This document shows positions 1-8,079 of a stretch of DNA of 64,000 nucleotides, piece by piece. The number at the start of each line of letters is the position of its first letter. The stretch's first letter is position 1. The DNA comes from Nesterenkonia sedimenti (GTDB lineage Bacteria > Actinomycetota > Actinomycetes > Actinomycetales > Micrococcaceae): NCBI RefSeq assembly GCF_012641515.1, contig NZ_JABAHY010000005.1, positions 1 through 64,000 on the forward strand, in the 5' to 3' direction. The translations under genes were made by a program, and so were the position numbers. A model generated the notes under the pieces. It worked only from the letters and a program-made list of their open reading frames with translations, searched no databases and was not told where the DNA came from.

Positions 1-76
1 CTGAGACATAGATATGTCCACGATGTCTTGAGACACATCTGTGCACGATCCCCTGAGACATCACAGCGGCCGTTCT
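1..76. repeat. Insertion-sequence edge with repeated TGAGACA motif
   Basis: The first 60 bases carry three copies of a TGAGACAY motif, at about 2-9, 30-37 and 53-60. The spacing and repetition look like the terminal or upstream region of another insertion sequence whose body lies to the left of the window. The homology of the neighbouring ISL3 transposase starts abruptly at about 77, so this edge probably marks the nested insertion that removed the transposase 5' half. The family of the second element cannot be named from this piece. Confidence 0.4.
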
Positions 77-538
77 GGCGACCCTCTCTACGGAGCCCGG
101 AGGACTCTGCGCACCGGAGCTGACCTGCTCACCGAACCCCAGGCCCGCAGACTCGAGAAAGTCTTCACCTCTGATGATCACGTCGAAGTCGAGGCGACCT
201 GGAGTGTGTATCAGAAGATAGTCGCCGCCTACCGCCACCCTTCTAAGAAGGACGGCAAGCAGCTGCTTCAAGAGGTGATCGCTTCTCTGCGCCGCGGAAT
301 CCCGGCGAAGCTGACCGAGCTGAAGAAGCTGGGCCGGACCCTGAACAAGCGGGCCGGCGACATCCTGGCCTACTTCGAGAGGCCCGGCACATCCAACGGC
401 CCCACCGAGGCGATCAACGGCCGCCTCGAACACCTGCGCGGCACTGCCCTGGGATTCCGGAACCTGACTAACTACATCACCCGAGCGCTGCTGGACACTG
501 GAGGATTTAGGCCTTTGCTACACCCTCATCTGCGATGA
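77..538 (+). pseudogene. ISL3-family transposase, C-terminal fragment
   Basis: This is the last ~153 residues of an ISL3-family DDE transposase, which is normally about 430 residues. The recognisable tail includes AYFERPGTSNGPTEAINGR and the sequence LGFRNLTNYITRALLDTGGF, both typical of the family C-terminus. Homology begins at about GDPLYGARR with no start codon or ribosome site, so the gene is 5'-truncated and cannot make a working enzyme. The stop codon lies inside CTCATCTGCGATGAGCC, which probably is the right inverted repeat, so the element would end near 541. It belongs to the mobile-element debris next to the serine integrase. Confidence 0.85.
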
Positions 539-541
539 GCC

Positions 542-736
542 TTTTTACCTTATCTGATTAGCAGCATATTGGCAAAGCATAGATGGCATGAATACGCTTG
601 TGATACGAAAAGAATACGATTTATCGGTCACTCTTCAGACGTGCCGCGATCGGCTGGACGGGCCGCCCACGGTGGATCATGGTCAGAGCGACTGCCCACC
701 GGGGGCTTCCCGCAAGGGAGCATTCTTGGGCTTCTA
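542..736. other. Non-coding gap between ISL3 remnant and integrase
   Basis: This 195-base stretch lies between the presumed right end of the ISL3 remnant and the stop codon of the integrase. I see no convincing gene, promoter or terminator. The first half (to about 625) is clearly more AT-rich than the rest, consistent with mobile-element flank. Confidence 0.4.
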
Positions 737-2170
737 TCAATGCCAGTCGATTTCGAGTCGATCAGGGTTGATCGTCCGGTTTCCCTCGGCGTCGCGGAAG
801 ACCTTGCCGCGCTGCCCACGGTTCACCGTGATCGTCAGCCCCAGGTCAGCAACCACGCGGCGGCGCTCGACCAAGCCCAGCTTGCGCCAGCGGCTAGGAA
901 TCGTCCGTGACATAGCTAGGTCATTCAGCGGAGATTCAGCCCGCAGCGCGTTGAGGCGCGACTGTGCCCGTTCGATACGGTGACCGAGGTCTTCGAGCTT
1001 GGTGCGGGCGTCGCGACGGCTCAGCAGACCCTCCCCAACAAGTTCGGCCACGCTGGTGCGGTTCCCGCGCAACTCAGAAAGCTCCGCCTCCAGCGGGGCA
1101 AGGTCAGGCTTTGATCGCAGTGCCCGCAGTATCTTCTTATCGGACAGGCGAGTCAGAACGACCTTCTCGATGAAGGTATCGAGGGGATCGCCGCTGATGT
1201 TGATGCACTTGTTCTTGACGCACTCGTAGACCCGATACTGGGGTCGGGTGCCGTCCTTCTTCGGCGGTCGAGAGATGTAGTTCCCATAGAGCCTGTCCCC
1301 GCATACGCCGCATACGGTGAAGCCTGAGAGAAAGTGCTTCGGCTTTCCCGCAGAAGGTGCCCCGGCTTTCTTGCGCCCGCTCCTCACCTCCTGGAAGTCC
1401 TGCCAGGTCCGCCGGTCGATAATCGGCTCCCAGCTCGGTTCTACGTCCGGCAACTCTTCATCCTTATAGACCACGATTCCGGCGAGACGGGGGTTGCGCA
1501 TTAGCTCCAGCAGATGGTCTGCCCGCCAGGGGTAACCCAGCGTGGTAGTCCGTCCCTTGGCGTTGAAGTCATCAGCAATCCACTGGTAGGACCGGCCCGC
1601 GAGGTAGGCAGCGAACGCCTCTCGAATGGCTTCAACCTCGTCGGGCACTTGTTCGATCCGGCCCTCAACTCGCCGATAACCATAGGGTCGGCGGGAGAAC
1701 TGCCATGCGCCACGCTCTGCCTGCTGACGGTTGGCAGCACGGCGACGTTCAGCCTTTTGCTCGCCCTCATACGTATTCCACGCCGCCACAGTGCGAGCTA
1801 CCGCCCGGCCCGCAGGGGTGGCAAGATCAAGCGTGCCCGAGACTACGGTGTAGATCGGCACCCCGAGGTTGATGACTTTCTCCAAGTCAGTAGTGAGCCT
1901 CAACAATCGGTCCTGGTGCCAGGCAAGCACAGCCTCGGGCTTAGCTTTCAGCATGTCCTCAAACTGGGGGCGAGCCGCTCCACTGGTGGCACTCACATCG
2001 TTATCGATGTAGACCTTCTCGACATGCATGCCCAGAGACTGCGCCTTCTCCCGGCAGGCCGCTTCCTGGCGTTCAACTCCTGCCCGCTCACCCGTAGGGT
2101 CAGAACTGATACGGCAGTAGATCACACAGGTTTCAGGCCCTAAATCAAGTCCCGGAGGCGTAGTATTCAT
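737..2170 (-). CDS. Large serine recombinase (site-specific integrase)
   Basis: This 477-residue protein catalyses site-specific integration and excision of a mobile element. The N-terminal resolvase domain (about 15-150) contains CVIYCRISSD with the catalytic serine and the arginine-rich LAWHQDRLLR motif. A recombinase domain follows (about 155-270, RRPYGYRR onward), then a zinc ribbon (CGVCGDRLYG and ECVKNKC) and a C-terminal coiled-coil and DNA-binding region, the usual order for large serine integrases. The ATG overlaps the stop of a truncated DUF4244 reading frame as ATGA, and the only purine-rich stretch (GAGGT) abuts the start codon, so translation probably depends on coupling. The rest of the element should extend left of the window. 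It could be a phage or a conjugative or transposable element; nothing here decides that. Confidence 0.9.
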   Translation of the reverse strand: MNTTPPGLDLGPETCVIYCRISSDPTGERAGVERQEAACREKAQSLGMHVEKVYIDNDVSATSGAARPQFEDMLKAKPEAVLAWHQDRLLRLTTDLEKVINLGVPIYTVVSGTLDLATPAGRAVARTVAAWNTYEGEQKAERRRAANRQQAERGAWQFSRRPYGYRRVEGRIEQVPDEVEAIREAFAAYLAGRSYQWIADDFNAKGRTTTLGYPWRADHLLELMRNPRLAGIVVYKDEELPDVEPSWEPIIDRRTWQDFQEVRSGRKKAGAPSAGKPKHFLSGFTVCGVCGDRLYGNYISRPPKKDGTRPQYRVYECVKNKCINISGDPLDTFIEKVVLTRLSDKKILRALRSKPDLAPLEAELSELRGNRTSVAELVGEGLLSRRDARTKLEDLGHRIERAQSRLNALRAESPLNDLAMSRTIPSRWRKLGLVERRRVVADLGLTITVNRGQRGKVFRDAEGNRTINPDRLEIDWH

Positions 2171-2292
2171 ACCTCAATAATACGGGTAAATATGGGTACT
2201 GTGGCAAGCATGACGATGCCATACTCCGCGGTGGCCAGGCCGTCCTCCTCCTCATGCAGTGTGCGCACCAGAGGATCAGGTTGATCACTCAT
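2167..2292 (-). pseudogene. Truncated DUF4244 (Flp-pilin-like) protein gene
   Basis: The frame starts at ATG 2290-2292 behind a strong AAGGAGAG site 7 nt upstream, and encodes 41 residues. EEDGLATAEYGIVMLATV matches the start of the DUF4244/Flp-pilin-like membrane proteins of actinobacterial tad loci, where GLATAEYA opens the hydrophobic helix. After valine 32 the sequence becomes unrelated (PIFTRIIEV) and ends in ATGA, which also starts the serine integrase. The native gene should continue through the helix, so it has been cut by integration. The fragment keeps its own promoter side and ribosome site. Confidence 0.65.
2185..2210. other. Putative attachment-site junction (attL/attR) of the serine integrase
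   Basis: The DUF4244 coding similarity stops at about 2197-2205 on the minus strand, just 5' of the integrase gene. Serine integrases normally lie beside one of their att sites, and recombination inside a host gene gives this kind of abrupt chimera. The crossover bases cannot be fixed without the other junction or an unoccupied strain. Confidence 0.5.
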
Positions 2293-2437
2293 CGTTCTCT
2301 CCTTACTCACTATGGAGGGAGCCGCTTGCCGAGGTCCGGCAAGGGCACTTCCACCATCGGCCCGAAAGCGCAGCCCTGGTGCAGAAAGTCGCGGCTCTGT
2401 GGAGGCTCCGGCGCGCCGGGAGCCCGAAACCAGAACT

Positions 2438-4270
2438 GTGGAAAACCTAGGCCTGCATAAGGTGGTTGCCTCCGGCAACTATCCTGGGACCACGTCTGAC
2501 ACCACACGCCCCGAACTGCTCGGTGACTTCGGAATGGTCGCCTCCACCCACTGGCTCGCCTCCTCAGTAGGCATGAGCATCCTGGAGCGCGGCGGCACCG
2601 CCGCCGATGCCGCGGCAGCCTCCGGCTTCGCCCTGCAAGTGGTCGAACCCCACCTCAACGGCCCCGGCGGAGAAGTGCCCATCATCGTCTGGTCACAGGA
2701 GCAGCAGAAGGCAGAGGTGATCAACGGGCAGGGCACCGCTCCCCAGGCGGCCACCGTCGCCCGGCTCAAAGACATGGGACTGGACATCATGCCCGGTACC
2801 GGGCTGCTCTCCGCGGTGGTGCCCGGTGCCTTCGGCGCCTGGCTGACCCTGCTGCAGCGCCACGGCCGGCTCAGCCTGAGCGAGATCCTTCAACCGGCCA
2901 TCAGCCTGGCCGCCAAGGGCCACCCCCTGCTGCCGAACGTCTCCAATGCTCTGCACACGGTCAAGGACCTCTTCACCGAGCACTGGCCCACCTCGGCCCA
3001 GACCTGGCTGCCCGGCGGTACGGTGCCTAAGCCCCACACCAGGTTCCGCAACACTGTGCTGGCCGAGACCTACACCCGGCTCCTGCAGGAAGCCGAGGCC
3101 GCAGGGACCAGCCGGGATGCCCAGCTGGATGCCGCCCGCCACGCCTGGTACCAGGGGTTCGTGGCCGAAGCCATCGGCAACTTCTGTGCGAATAACCAGG
3201 CCATGGACACTTCCGGGCAGACCAACCCCGGGCTGCTCACCGCCGAGGACATCGCCGGCTGGCAGCCGGAGGTTGAAGCCCCGCAGACCTTGGAGTACCA
3301 CAACTACACCGTCTGCAAGACAGGTCCCTGGGGCCAGGGCCCGGTCATGCTCCAGCAGCTGGCCCTGTTGGCCGGCTATGACCTCGATGCACTGACCCCC
3401 GGATCCGCCGAATGGGTCCACCTGATCACCGAGACGCACAAACTGGCCTTCGCCGACCGGGAAGCCTGGTACGGCGACCCCCGCTTCACAGAGGTCCCCC
3501 TCGAAGACCTGCTGAGCCCCGACTACACTGCCGCCCGCCGCCAGCTCATCGGGCAGCAGGCCTCCACTGAGCTGCTCCCGGGAAGCCCCGGCGGCCGCAC
3601 CCCGGTGCTGCCTGACTACCCGGAGGCCAGCCTCACCACCATCCCCGCCGGCGTCGGGGAGCCAACTGTGGCACCTACCGGCGAAACTCGCGGCGATACC
3701 TGCCATGTCGACGTCGTCGACTCTGCGGGCATGATGATCTCAGCCACGCCCTCCGGAGGCTGGCTGCAGTCCTCACCGACCATCCCCGAACTGGGCTTCT
3801 GCCTGACCTCCCGGGCACAGATGTTCTGGCTGCAGGAGGGACTGCCCAACTCGCTGCGGCCCGGCGCCCGCCCGCGCACCACTCTGACCCCCAGCTTCGC
3901 GCTGCGCGACGGCAAGCCCTGGCTGGCCTTCGGCACCCCCGGCGGGGACTCCCAGGACCAGTGGAGCCTCCAGCTGTTCCTCAATCTGGTCCACGGCGGG
4001 ATGAACCTCCAGGAAGCGATTGACGCCCCGGCCTTCCACTCAACCCATGTGCCCAGTTCCTTCTACCCGCGGGAGTCGCACCCGGCCCAGATTGTGATGG
4101 AGGGCAGGTTCGACGACGCCGTGTTGGCCCAGCTGCGCAGCCGCGGCCACGATGTGGTGGTTGGTAAGGACTGGAGTGAGGGCAGGCTCTCCGCGGTAGC
4201 CCGCGACGGCGAATGGTTCAAAGCCGCCGCGAACCCGCGTGGTGCTCAGGGCTACGCCGTGGGCAGGTGA
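2438..4270 (+). CDS. Gamma-glutamyltransferase family protein
   Basis: This Ntn-hydrolase of the gamma-glutamyltranspeptidase family cleaves or transfers gamma-glutamyl groups. The large subunit starts with FGMVASTHWLAS and GGTAADAAAASGFALQ. The self-processing site is GDTCHVDVVD, where the threonine becomes the N-terminal nucleophile of the small subunit, and GTPGGDSQDQW lies in the small subunit. No signal peptide is visible, so it resembles the cytoplasmic YwrD-like branch. The start is uncertain: the frame is open from 2312, and GTG codons at 2438 and 2462 lie near where homologues begin, but none has a clear ribosome site. It converges on the aldehyde dehydrogenase with 13 bases between stops. 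Its place beside the hydroxyproline genes suggests action on peptide- or glutamyl-linked substrate, which is inference. Confidence 0.8.
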   Translation: MENLGLHKVVASGNYPGTTSDTTRPELLGDFGMVASTHWLASSVGMSILERGGTAADAAAASGFALQVVEPHLNGPGGEVPIIVWSQEQQKAEVINGQGTAPQAATVARLKDMGLDIMPGTGLLSAVVPGAFGAWLTLLQRHGRLSLSEILQPAISLAAKGHPLLPNVSNALHTVKDLFTEHWPTSAQTWLPGGTVPKPHTRFRNTVLAETYTRLLQEAEAAGTSRDAQLDAARHAWYQGFVAEAIGNFCANNQAMDTSGQTNPGLLTAEDIAGWQPEVEAPQTLEYHNYTVCKTGPWGQGPVMLQQLALLAGYDLDALTPGSAEWVHLITETHKLAFADREAWYGDPRFTEVPLEDLLSPDYTAARRQLIGQQASTELLPGSPGGRTPVLPDYPEASLTTIPAGVGEPTVAPTGETRGDTCHVDVVDSAGMMISATPSGGWLQSSPTIPELGFCLTSRAQMFWLQEGLPNSLRPGARPRTTLTPSFALRDGKPWLAFGTPGGDSQDQWSLQLFLNLVHGGMNLQEAIDAPAFHSTHVPSSFYPRESHPAQIVMEGRFDDAVLAQLRSRGHDVVVGKDWSEGRLSAVARDGEWFKAAANPRGAQGYAVGR

Positions 4271-4283
4271 GGTTGCTGCCCGC

Positions 4284-5900
4284 TCATTTTCTAGAGGCCA
4301 GCTGATACTCGCCGTTGATGCGGCGGGTTAGGTGCCAGGGATTGGACTCGCGCACTTCCTGGGGTTGAAGCGCCTCCGGCAGGTTCTGGTAGGCCACAGG
4401 GCGCAGCCAGCGGTCAATGGCCAGAGTGCCCACCGAGGTGGAGCGGCCGTCACTGGTGGCGGGGAAGGGCCCGCCGTGAACTATCGCATCGCCCACGTCG
4501 ACGCCAGTGGGCCAGCCTCCCACCAGGATCCTGCCGGCCTTCAGCTCCAGGTGAGGTAGGAGGTTCCGGGCTACTGCGACGTCGTCGGCATTTTCCTCGT
4601 CCAGATGCAGAGTCGCCGTGAGCTGACCCTCCAGGCCGGTGACTGCCTCGGTGAGTTCGGCAGCATTGGCATAGCGGATCACCAGGCAGACGGAGCCGAA
4701 GATCTCCTCAGAAAGAGCGGCGGTGGAGAGGAAAGTCGAGACATCAGTGGAGTAGACCGCTGCAGCAGGGGCATTCTCCCCGGATCCCTCAGCGCCGCGT
4801 GCTACCTGTGCCACTCCCGGAAGCTCCGCCAGGGTCTCCTCGCCGCGCTTTCGGCTGGCGCAGATCCCCGGTGTGAGCATTGTGCTCCCGGTGGTCTCGC
4901 TGAGCTGCTGGCTAATCTGCTCTACGAAGGCGTCCCCAGCCGGCCCCTCAGGGACGAAGAGCAGTCCGGGGGCGGTGCAGAGCTGGCCGGCTGAACCGGT
5001 CAGGGAGGTGACGAAGCCACTGGCAAGCTCCTCGCTCTTTTCCAGGGCCGAGGGGAGCACAAAGATCGGGTTGATGGAACTCATCTCCGCATAAACAGGA
5101 ATTGGCTCAGAGCGGGCTGCGGCTGTCTCCATCAGCGCGGTGCCGCCGCTGCGGGAGCCGGTGAAGCCCACTGCCTTGATGCGCGGATCCCGGACTAGAG
5201 CTTGGCCGACTTCCTTGCCGTGGCCGTAGACCAGGGAGAACACTCCGGATGGCAGTCCCTGTTCAGCCACTGCCGCACAGATCGCCTGACCGACAATCTG
5301 GCTGGTGCCGGGATGCGCATTATGCGCCTTGAAGACTACGGGGCAGCCCGCTGCCAGAGCAGAGGCGGTGTCACCACCGGCCACGGAGAAGGCCAGAGGG
5401 AAATTCGAGGCGCCGAAGACCGCCACCGGGCCAAGCGCTAGCTTCCGTTGCCGTAGATCGGGACGGGGCAGAGGCTTGCGGTCGGGGAGGGCTGGTTCAA
5501 TACGAACTCCGAGGTGGTCCCCGGTTTCGGCTACTTTGGCAAACAGTCTCAGCTGGTTGACCGTGCGCGCCAGCTCCCCTTGAAGACGTTGCTGGGGAAG
5601 ACCGGTCTCAGCCATTGCAGTGGTGATGATCTGCTCGCCGGAGGCTTCGATTTTGGCTGCTGCGGCAGTCAGGAATGCGCTGCGCTGTTGGGGTGTGATC
5701 GTCCGGTATGCAGCGAAGGCTTGTTCTGCAGCCTCAGTGGCCTTGGTGACTTGGTCATCATCCAGAAGTGTGAACTCTGTTTCGCCCTCCCCGTTAGTGG
5801 CAGGGTTAACCGCTCGGATGGAGCCGGCAGTGCCTGCCAGAGCAGCTCCGTCCACTAGGGAGTGATAGGTAGTGTCCTGGTCAGTTGGCGCTGTGCTCAT
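4284..5900 (-). CDS. 2-oxoglutarate semialdehyde dehydrogenase (NADP+), aldehyde dehydrogenase family
   Basis: This 538-residue aldehyde dehydrogenase is of the 2,5-dioxovalerate (2-oxoglutarate semialdehyde) dehydrogenase type, which makes 2-oxoglutarate in the last step of hydroxyproline breakdown. The catalytic cysteine is in GSAGQLCTAPG and the general base in PVYAEMSSINP. VFGASNFPLAFSVAGGD is the N-terminal cofactor region typical of this subgroup. It is transcribed away from the deaminase and epimerase genes, with a 199-base shared control region holding two GntR-type palindromes. Family alone would also allow other semialdehyde substrates, but the neighbours fix the role well. Confidence 0.9.
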   Translation of the reverse strand: MSTAPTDQDTTYHSLVDGAALAGTAGSIRAVNPATNGEGETEFTLLDDDQVTKATEAAEQAFAAYRTITPQQRSAFLTAAAAKIEASGEQIITTAMAETGLPQQRLQGELARTVNQLRLFAKVAETGDHLGVRIEPALPDRKPLPRPDLRQRKLALGPVAVFGASNFPLAFSVAGGDTASALAAGCPVVFKAHNAHPGTSQIVGQAICAAVAEQGLPSGVFSLVYGHGKEVGQALVRDPRIKAVGFTGSRSGGTALMETAAARSEPIPVYAEMSSINPIFVLPSALEKSEELASGFVTSLTGSAGQLCTAPGLLFVPEGPAGDAFVEQISQQLSETTGSTMLTPGICASRKRGEETLAELPGVAQVARGAEGSGENAPAAAVYSTDVSTFLSTAALSEEIFGSVCLVIRYANAAELTEAVTGLEGQLTATLHLDEENADDVAVARNLLPHLELKAGRILVGGWPTGVDVGDAIVHGGPFPATSDGRSTSVGTLAIDRWLRPVAYQNLPEALQPQEVRESNPWHLTRRINGEYQLASRK

Positions 5901-5927
5901 GGGTGTCTCCTCGCTCGAACTCTAGTT

Positions 5928-5941
5928 TGTAACATTTCACA
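5928..5941. promoter_or_regulatory. Putative GntR operator, site 1
   Basis: TGTAACATTTCACA is an imperfect palindrome in the 5' leader side of the aldehyde dehydrogenase gene. It shares TGTAA and a TTACA-like right arm with three other sites in the same cluster. Assignment to the local GntR/FCD regulator is inference from position and repetition. Confidence 0.5.
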
Positions 5942-6024
5942 TCGTACTGGTCTTAGTATCAGGCCCGCCACACTGAATTGTGAACGCGGCCAAAATTTGT
6001 GACGAAAAGGGGTGCACTTTTCTA

Positions 6025-6038
6025 TGTAAAATGTTACA
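6025..6038. promoter_or_regulatory. Putative GntR operator, site 2
   Basis: TGTAAAATGTTACA has perfect TGTAA/TTACA arms around a 4-base centre. It sits about 62 bases before the deaminase start and contains the -10-like TAAAAT (6027-6032), so a bound repressor would block the catabolic operon. No matching -35 at 16-18 bases was found. Confidence 0.6.
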
Positions 6039-6099
6039 GTTCACATAACTGTTCTGGGGGCTTGCCCAGGCAGTCCCAGAGTTCTAAAGGAGCATGAAT

Positions 6100-7002
6100 A
6101 TGAGCGAGCGTAAGCCCTGGCACGGCGTCATCGTGGCCACTGCACTTCCCTTCAAGGATGATCTCTCAGTTGACTACGATGCCTATGCGGAACACGTCCA
6201 ATGGCTGGCCGCTAACGGTTGTGACGGTGTTGCCCCCAATGGCTCCCTCGGCGAGTACCAGGTGCTCACTGACCAGGAGCGGGCCAAAGTGGTCGAGACC
6301 GCTATTGAAGCTGCCCCCGAGGGTTTCACCGTGATGGCCGGGGTGGGCGCTTACGGCGGCCTGGAGTCACAGCGATGGGCTGAACACGCAGCCAAGGCTG
6401 GCGCTGACTGTGTGATGCTGCTGCCCCCGAATTCCTACCGTGCTAACCATGATGAGGTCGTAGAGCACTACCGGCTGGTGGGTGAAGTCGGCTTACCCGT
6501 GGTGGGCTACAACAACCCGATTGACACCAAAGTTGACCTAACCCCTCAGCTGATTGCCCGTATCCATGAAGAGGGCAATATGGTCGGTGTCAAGGAGTTC
6601 AGCGGTGATGTGCGGCGGGCCTATGAAATCAAGGAACTCGCACCGGAGATGGACCTGATCATCGGGACCGATGACACTGTCCTGGAGGTAGGCCTGGCAG
6701 GGGCCGTCGGGTGGGTCGCGGGTTACCCCAATGCGATCCCGCAGACCACCGTGGAGCTCTACCGCCTTTCCACGTCGGGCAAGGCTGAAGACCTGGTCAA
6801 GGCGAAGGAGCTGTACACCGACCTGCACTCGCTGTTGCGGTGGGACACTAAAACGGAGTTTGTCCAAGCCATCAAGCTGTCCATGGACATCATTGGCCTC
6901 AAGGGAGGCAAGTGCCGTCCTCCACGTGGCCCATTGGTGGAGTGGATGCATAAGGGCATCACCGCCGACACTGAGGCCGCTGTGGCCAAGGGCTACAAGT
7001 AG
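6100..7002 (+). CDS. DapA-family 1-pyrroline-4-hydroxy-2-carboxylate deaminase
   Basis: This 300-residue Schiff-base lyase/deaminase is of the dihydrodipicolinate synthase family. In this setting it should convert 1-pyrroline-4-hydroxy-2-carboxylate to 2-oxoglutarate semialdehyde plus ammonia. GYNNPIDTKVDL carries the YNNP-type tyrosine loop, and GVKEFSGDVRR holds the Schiff-base lysine. Two ATG codons are possible. AAGGAG (6087-6092) is 7 nt before ATG 6100 but only 1 nt before ATG 6094, so 6100 is preferred. The epimerase GTG follows the stop after 10 bases, indicating an operon. DapA itself is unlikely given the neighbours. Confidence 0.88.
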   Translation: MSERKPWHGVIVATALPFKDDLSVDYDAYAEHVQWLAANGCDGVAPNGSLGEYQVLTDQERAKVVETAIEAAPEGFTVMAGVGAYGGLESQRWAEHAAKAGADCVMLLPPNSYRANHDEVVEHYRLVGEVGLPVVGYNNPIDTKVDLTPQLIARIHEEGNMVGVKEFSGDVRRAYEIKELAPEMDLIIGTDDTVLEVGLAGAVGWVAGYPNAIPQTTVELYRLSTSGKAEDLVKAKELYTDLHSLLRWDTKTEFVQAIKLSMDIIGLKGGKCRPPRGPLVEWMHKGITADTEAAVAKGYK

Positions 7003-7012
7003 GCTCAGAGCC

Positions 7013-8014
7013 GTGCGCAGCAATCACGTTTACCACGCCGTTGACTCTCATACCGAGGGGATGCCGACCCGGGTGATCACCGGAGGTGTCGCCCCCATCC
7101 CCGGGCGCACTATGGCTGAACGGCGAACATGGTTCATGGAGAACCGGGATGACCTCCGCCTGCTTCTGATGCGGGAGCCCCGCGGGCACAGTGCCATGAG
7201 CGGGGCTATTCTCCAGCCCTCCACACGTGAGGATGCTGATTGGGGAGTCCTCTTCATCGAGGTCTCCGGTCTGCTTCCCATGTGTGGTCATGGCACCATC
7301 GGCGTGGTGACGGTCCTGGTGGAGACCGGGATGGTCGAGGTGAATGAACCTGTGACCACTGTCCGGCTGGACACTCCGGCGGGCCTGGTCACCGCTGAAG
7401 TAGCGGTTAAAGAAGGCCGCGCCGAATCCGTGACCATTCAGAACGTTCCCTCATTCCTGATGCGAACAGAGGCGGAGGTAGAAGTCCCAGGCGTGGGGCC
7501 TGTGACCTACGACTTGGCATTCGGCGGGAACTTCTATGCCGTGGTGGAGCTGGAGAAACTCGGTCTGCCTTTCGAACGCCGGGCTAAGGACGAGCTCCTC
7601 AAAACTGGGTTGAGCATTATGGCGGCGATCAACGCCACAGATGAGCCCATCCACCCAGAGCGTGAAGATATCCGTGGCTGTCACCATGTGTATCTTCAGG
7701 CCCCCGGCTCCACTGCTCAGCACTCCAGGCATGCCATGGCCATCCACCCCGGCTGGTTTGACCGCTCCCCCTGCGGCACGGGAACGAGCGCTCGCATGGC
7801 TCAGCTGCACGGGCGCGGTGAACTCGGCCTGGGGGAGGACTTCATCAACGAGTCCTTTATCGGCTCGCGGTTCATCGGCCAACTGGTGGAGGAGACACAG
7901 GTGGGCCAGTACCAGGCAGTCATCCCGACAGTCAGTGGACGCGCATGGATCACCGGAACCGCCCAATACATGCTCGACCCCAGTGACCCCTATCCGCAAG
8001 GATTCGAGTTGTAG
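7013..8014 (+). CDS. 4-hydroxyproline 2-epimerase (proline racemase family), copy 1
   Basis: This is a 333-residue cofactor-independent epimerase with the two catalytic cysteines of the proline racemase fold: LPMCGHGTIG and DRSPCGTGTSARMA. Cys/Cys members are epimerases or racemases, whereas trans-3-hydroxyproline dehydratases have threonine at the second site. It should turn trans-4-hydroxy-L-proline into cis-4-hydroxy-D-proline. The family N-terminus (HAVDSHTEGMPTRV) fixes the start at GTG 7013; the frame is open further upstream but overlaps the deaminase gene. A second family member lies at the far end of the cluster, so their division of labour is open. Confidence 0.88.
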   Translation: MRSNHVYHAVDSHTEGMPTRVITGGVAPIPGRTMAERRTWFMENRDDLRLLLMREPRGHSAMSGAILQPSTREDADWGVLFIEVSGLLPMCGHGTIGVVTVLVETGMVEVNEPVTTVRLDTPAGLVTAEVAVKEGRAESVTIQNVPSFLMRTEAEVEVPGVGPVTYDLAFGGNFYAVVELEKLGLPFERRAKDELLKTGLSIMAAINATDEPIHPEREDIRGCHHVYLQAPGSTAQHSRHAMAIHPGWFDRSPCGTGTSARMAQLHGRGELGLGEDFINESFIGSRFIGQLVEETQVGQYQAVIPTVSGRAWITGTAQYMLDPSDPYPQGFEL

Positions 8015-8079
8015 GCTCTGACATATCACATGAGAGCAGATGCCTACCGTACGGGCGCATAACCAACAGGGGAGACGAA

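Noticed and set aside
2693-3706. 337-codon open frame antisense to the gamma-glutamyltransferase gene
   Set aside because: Gly/Val-rich shadow frame with no homology; the plus strand has clear Ntn-hydrolase motifs.
6731-7012. N-terminal extension of the first epimerase frame
   Set aside because: The extension is an out-of-frame reading of the deaminase gene; family similarity begins at GTG 7013.
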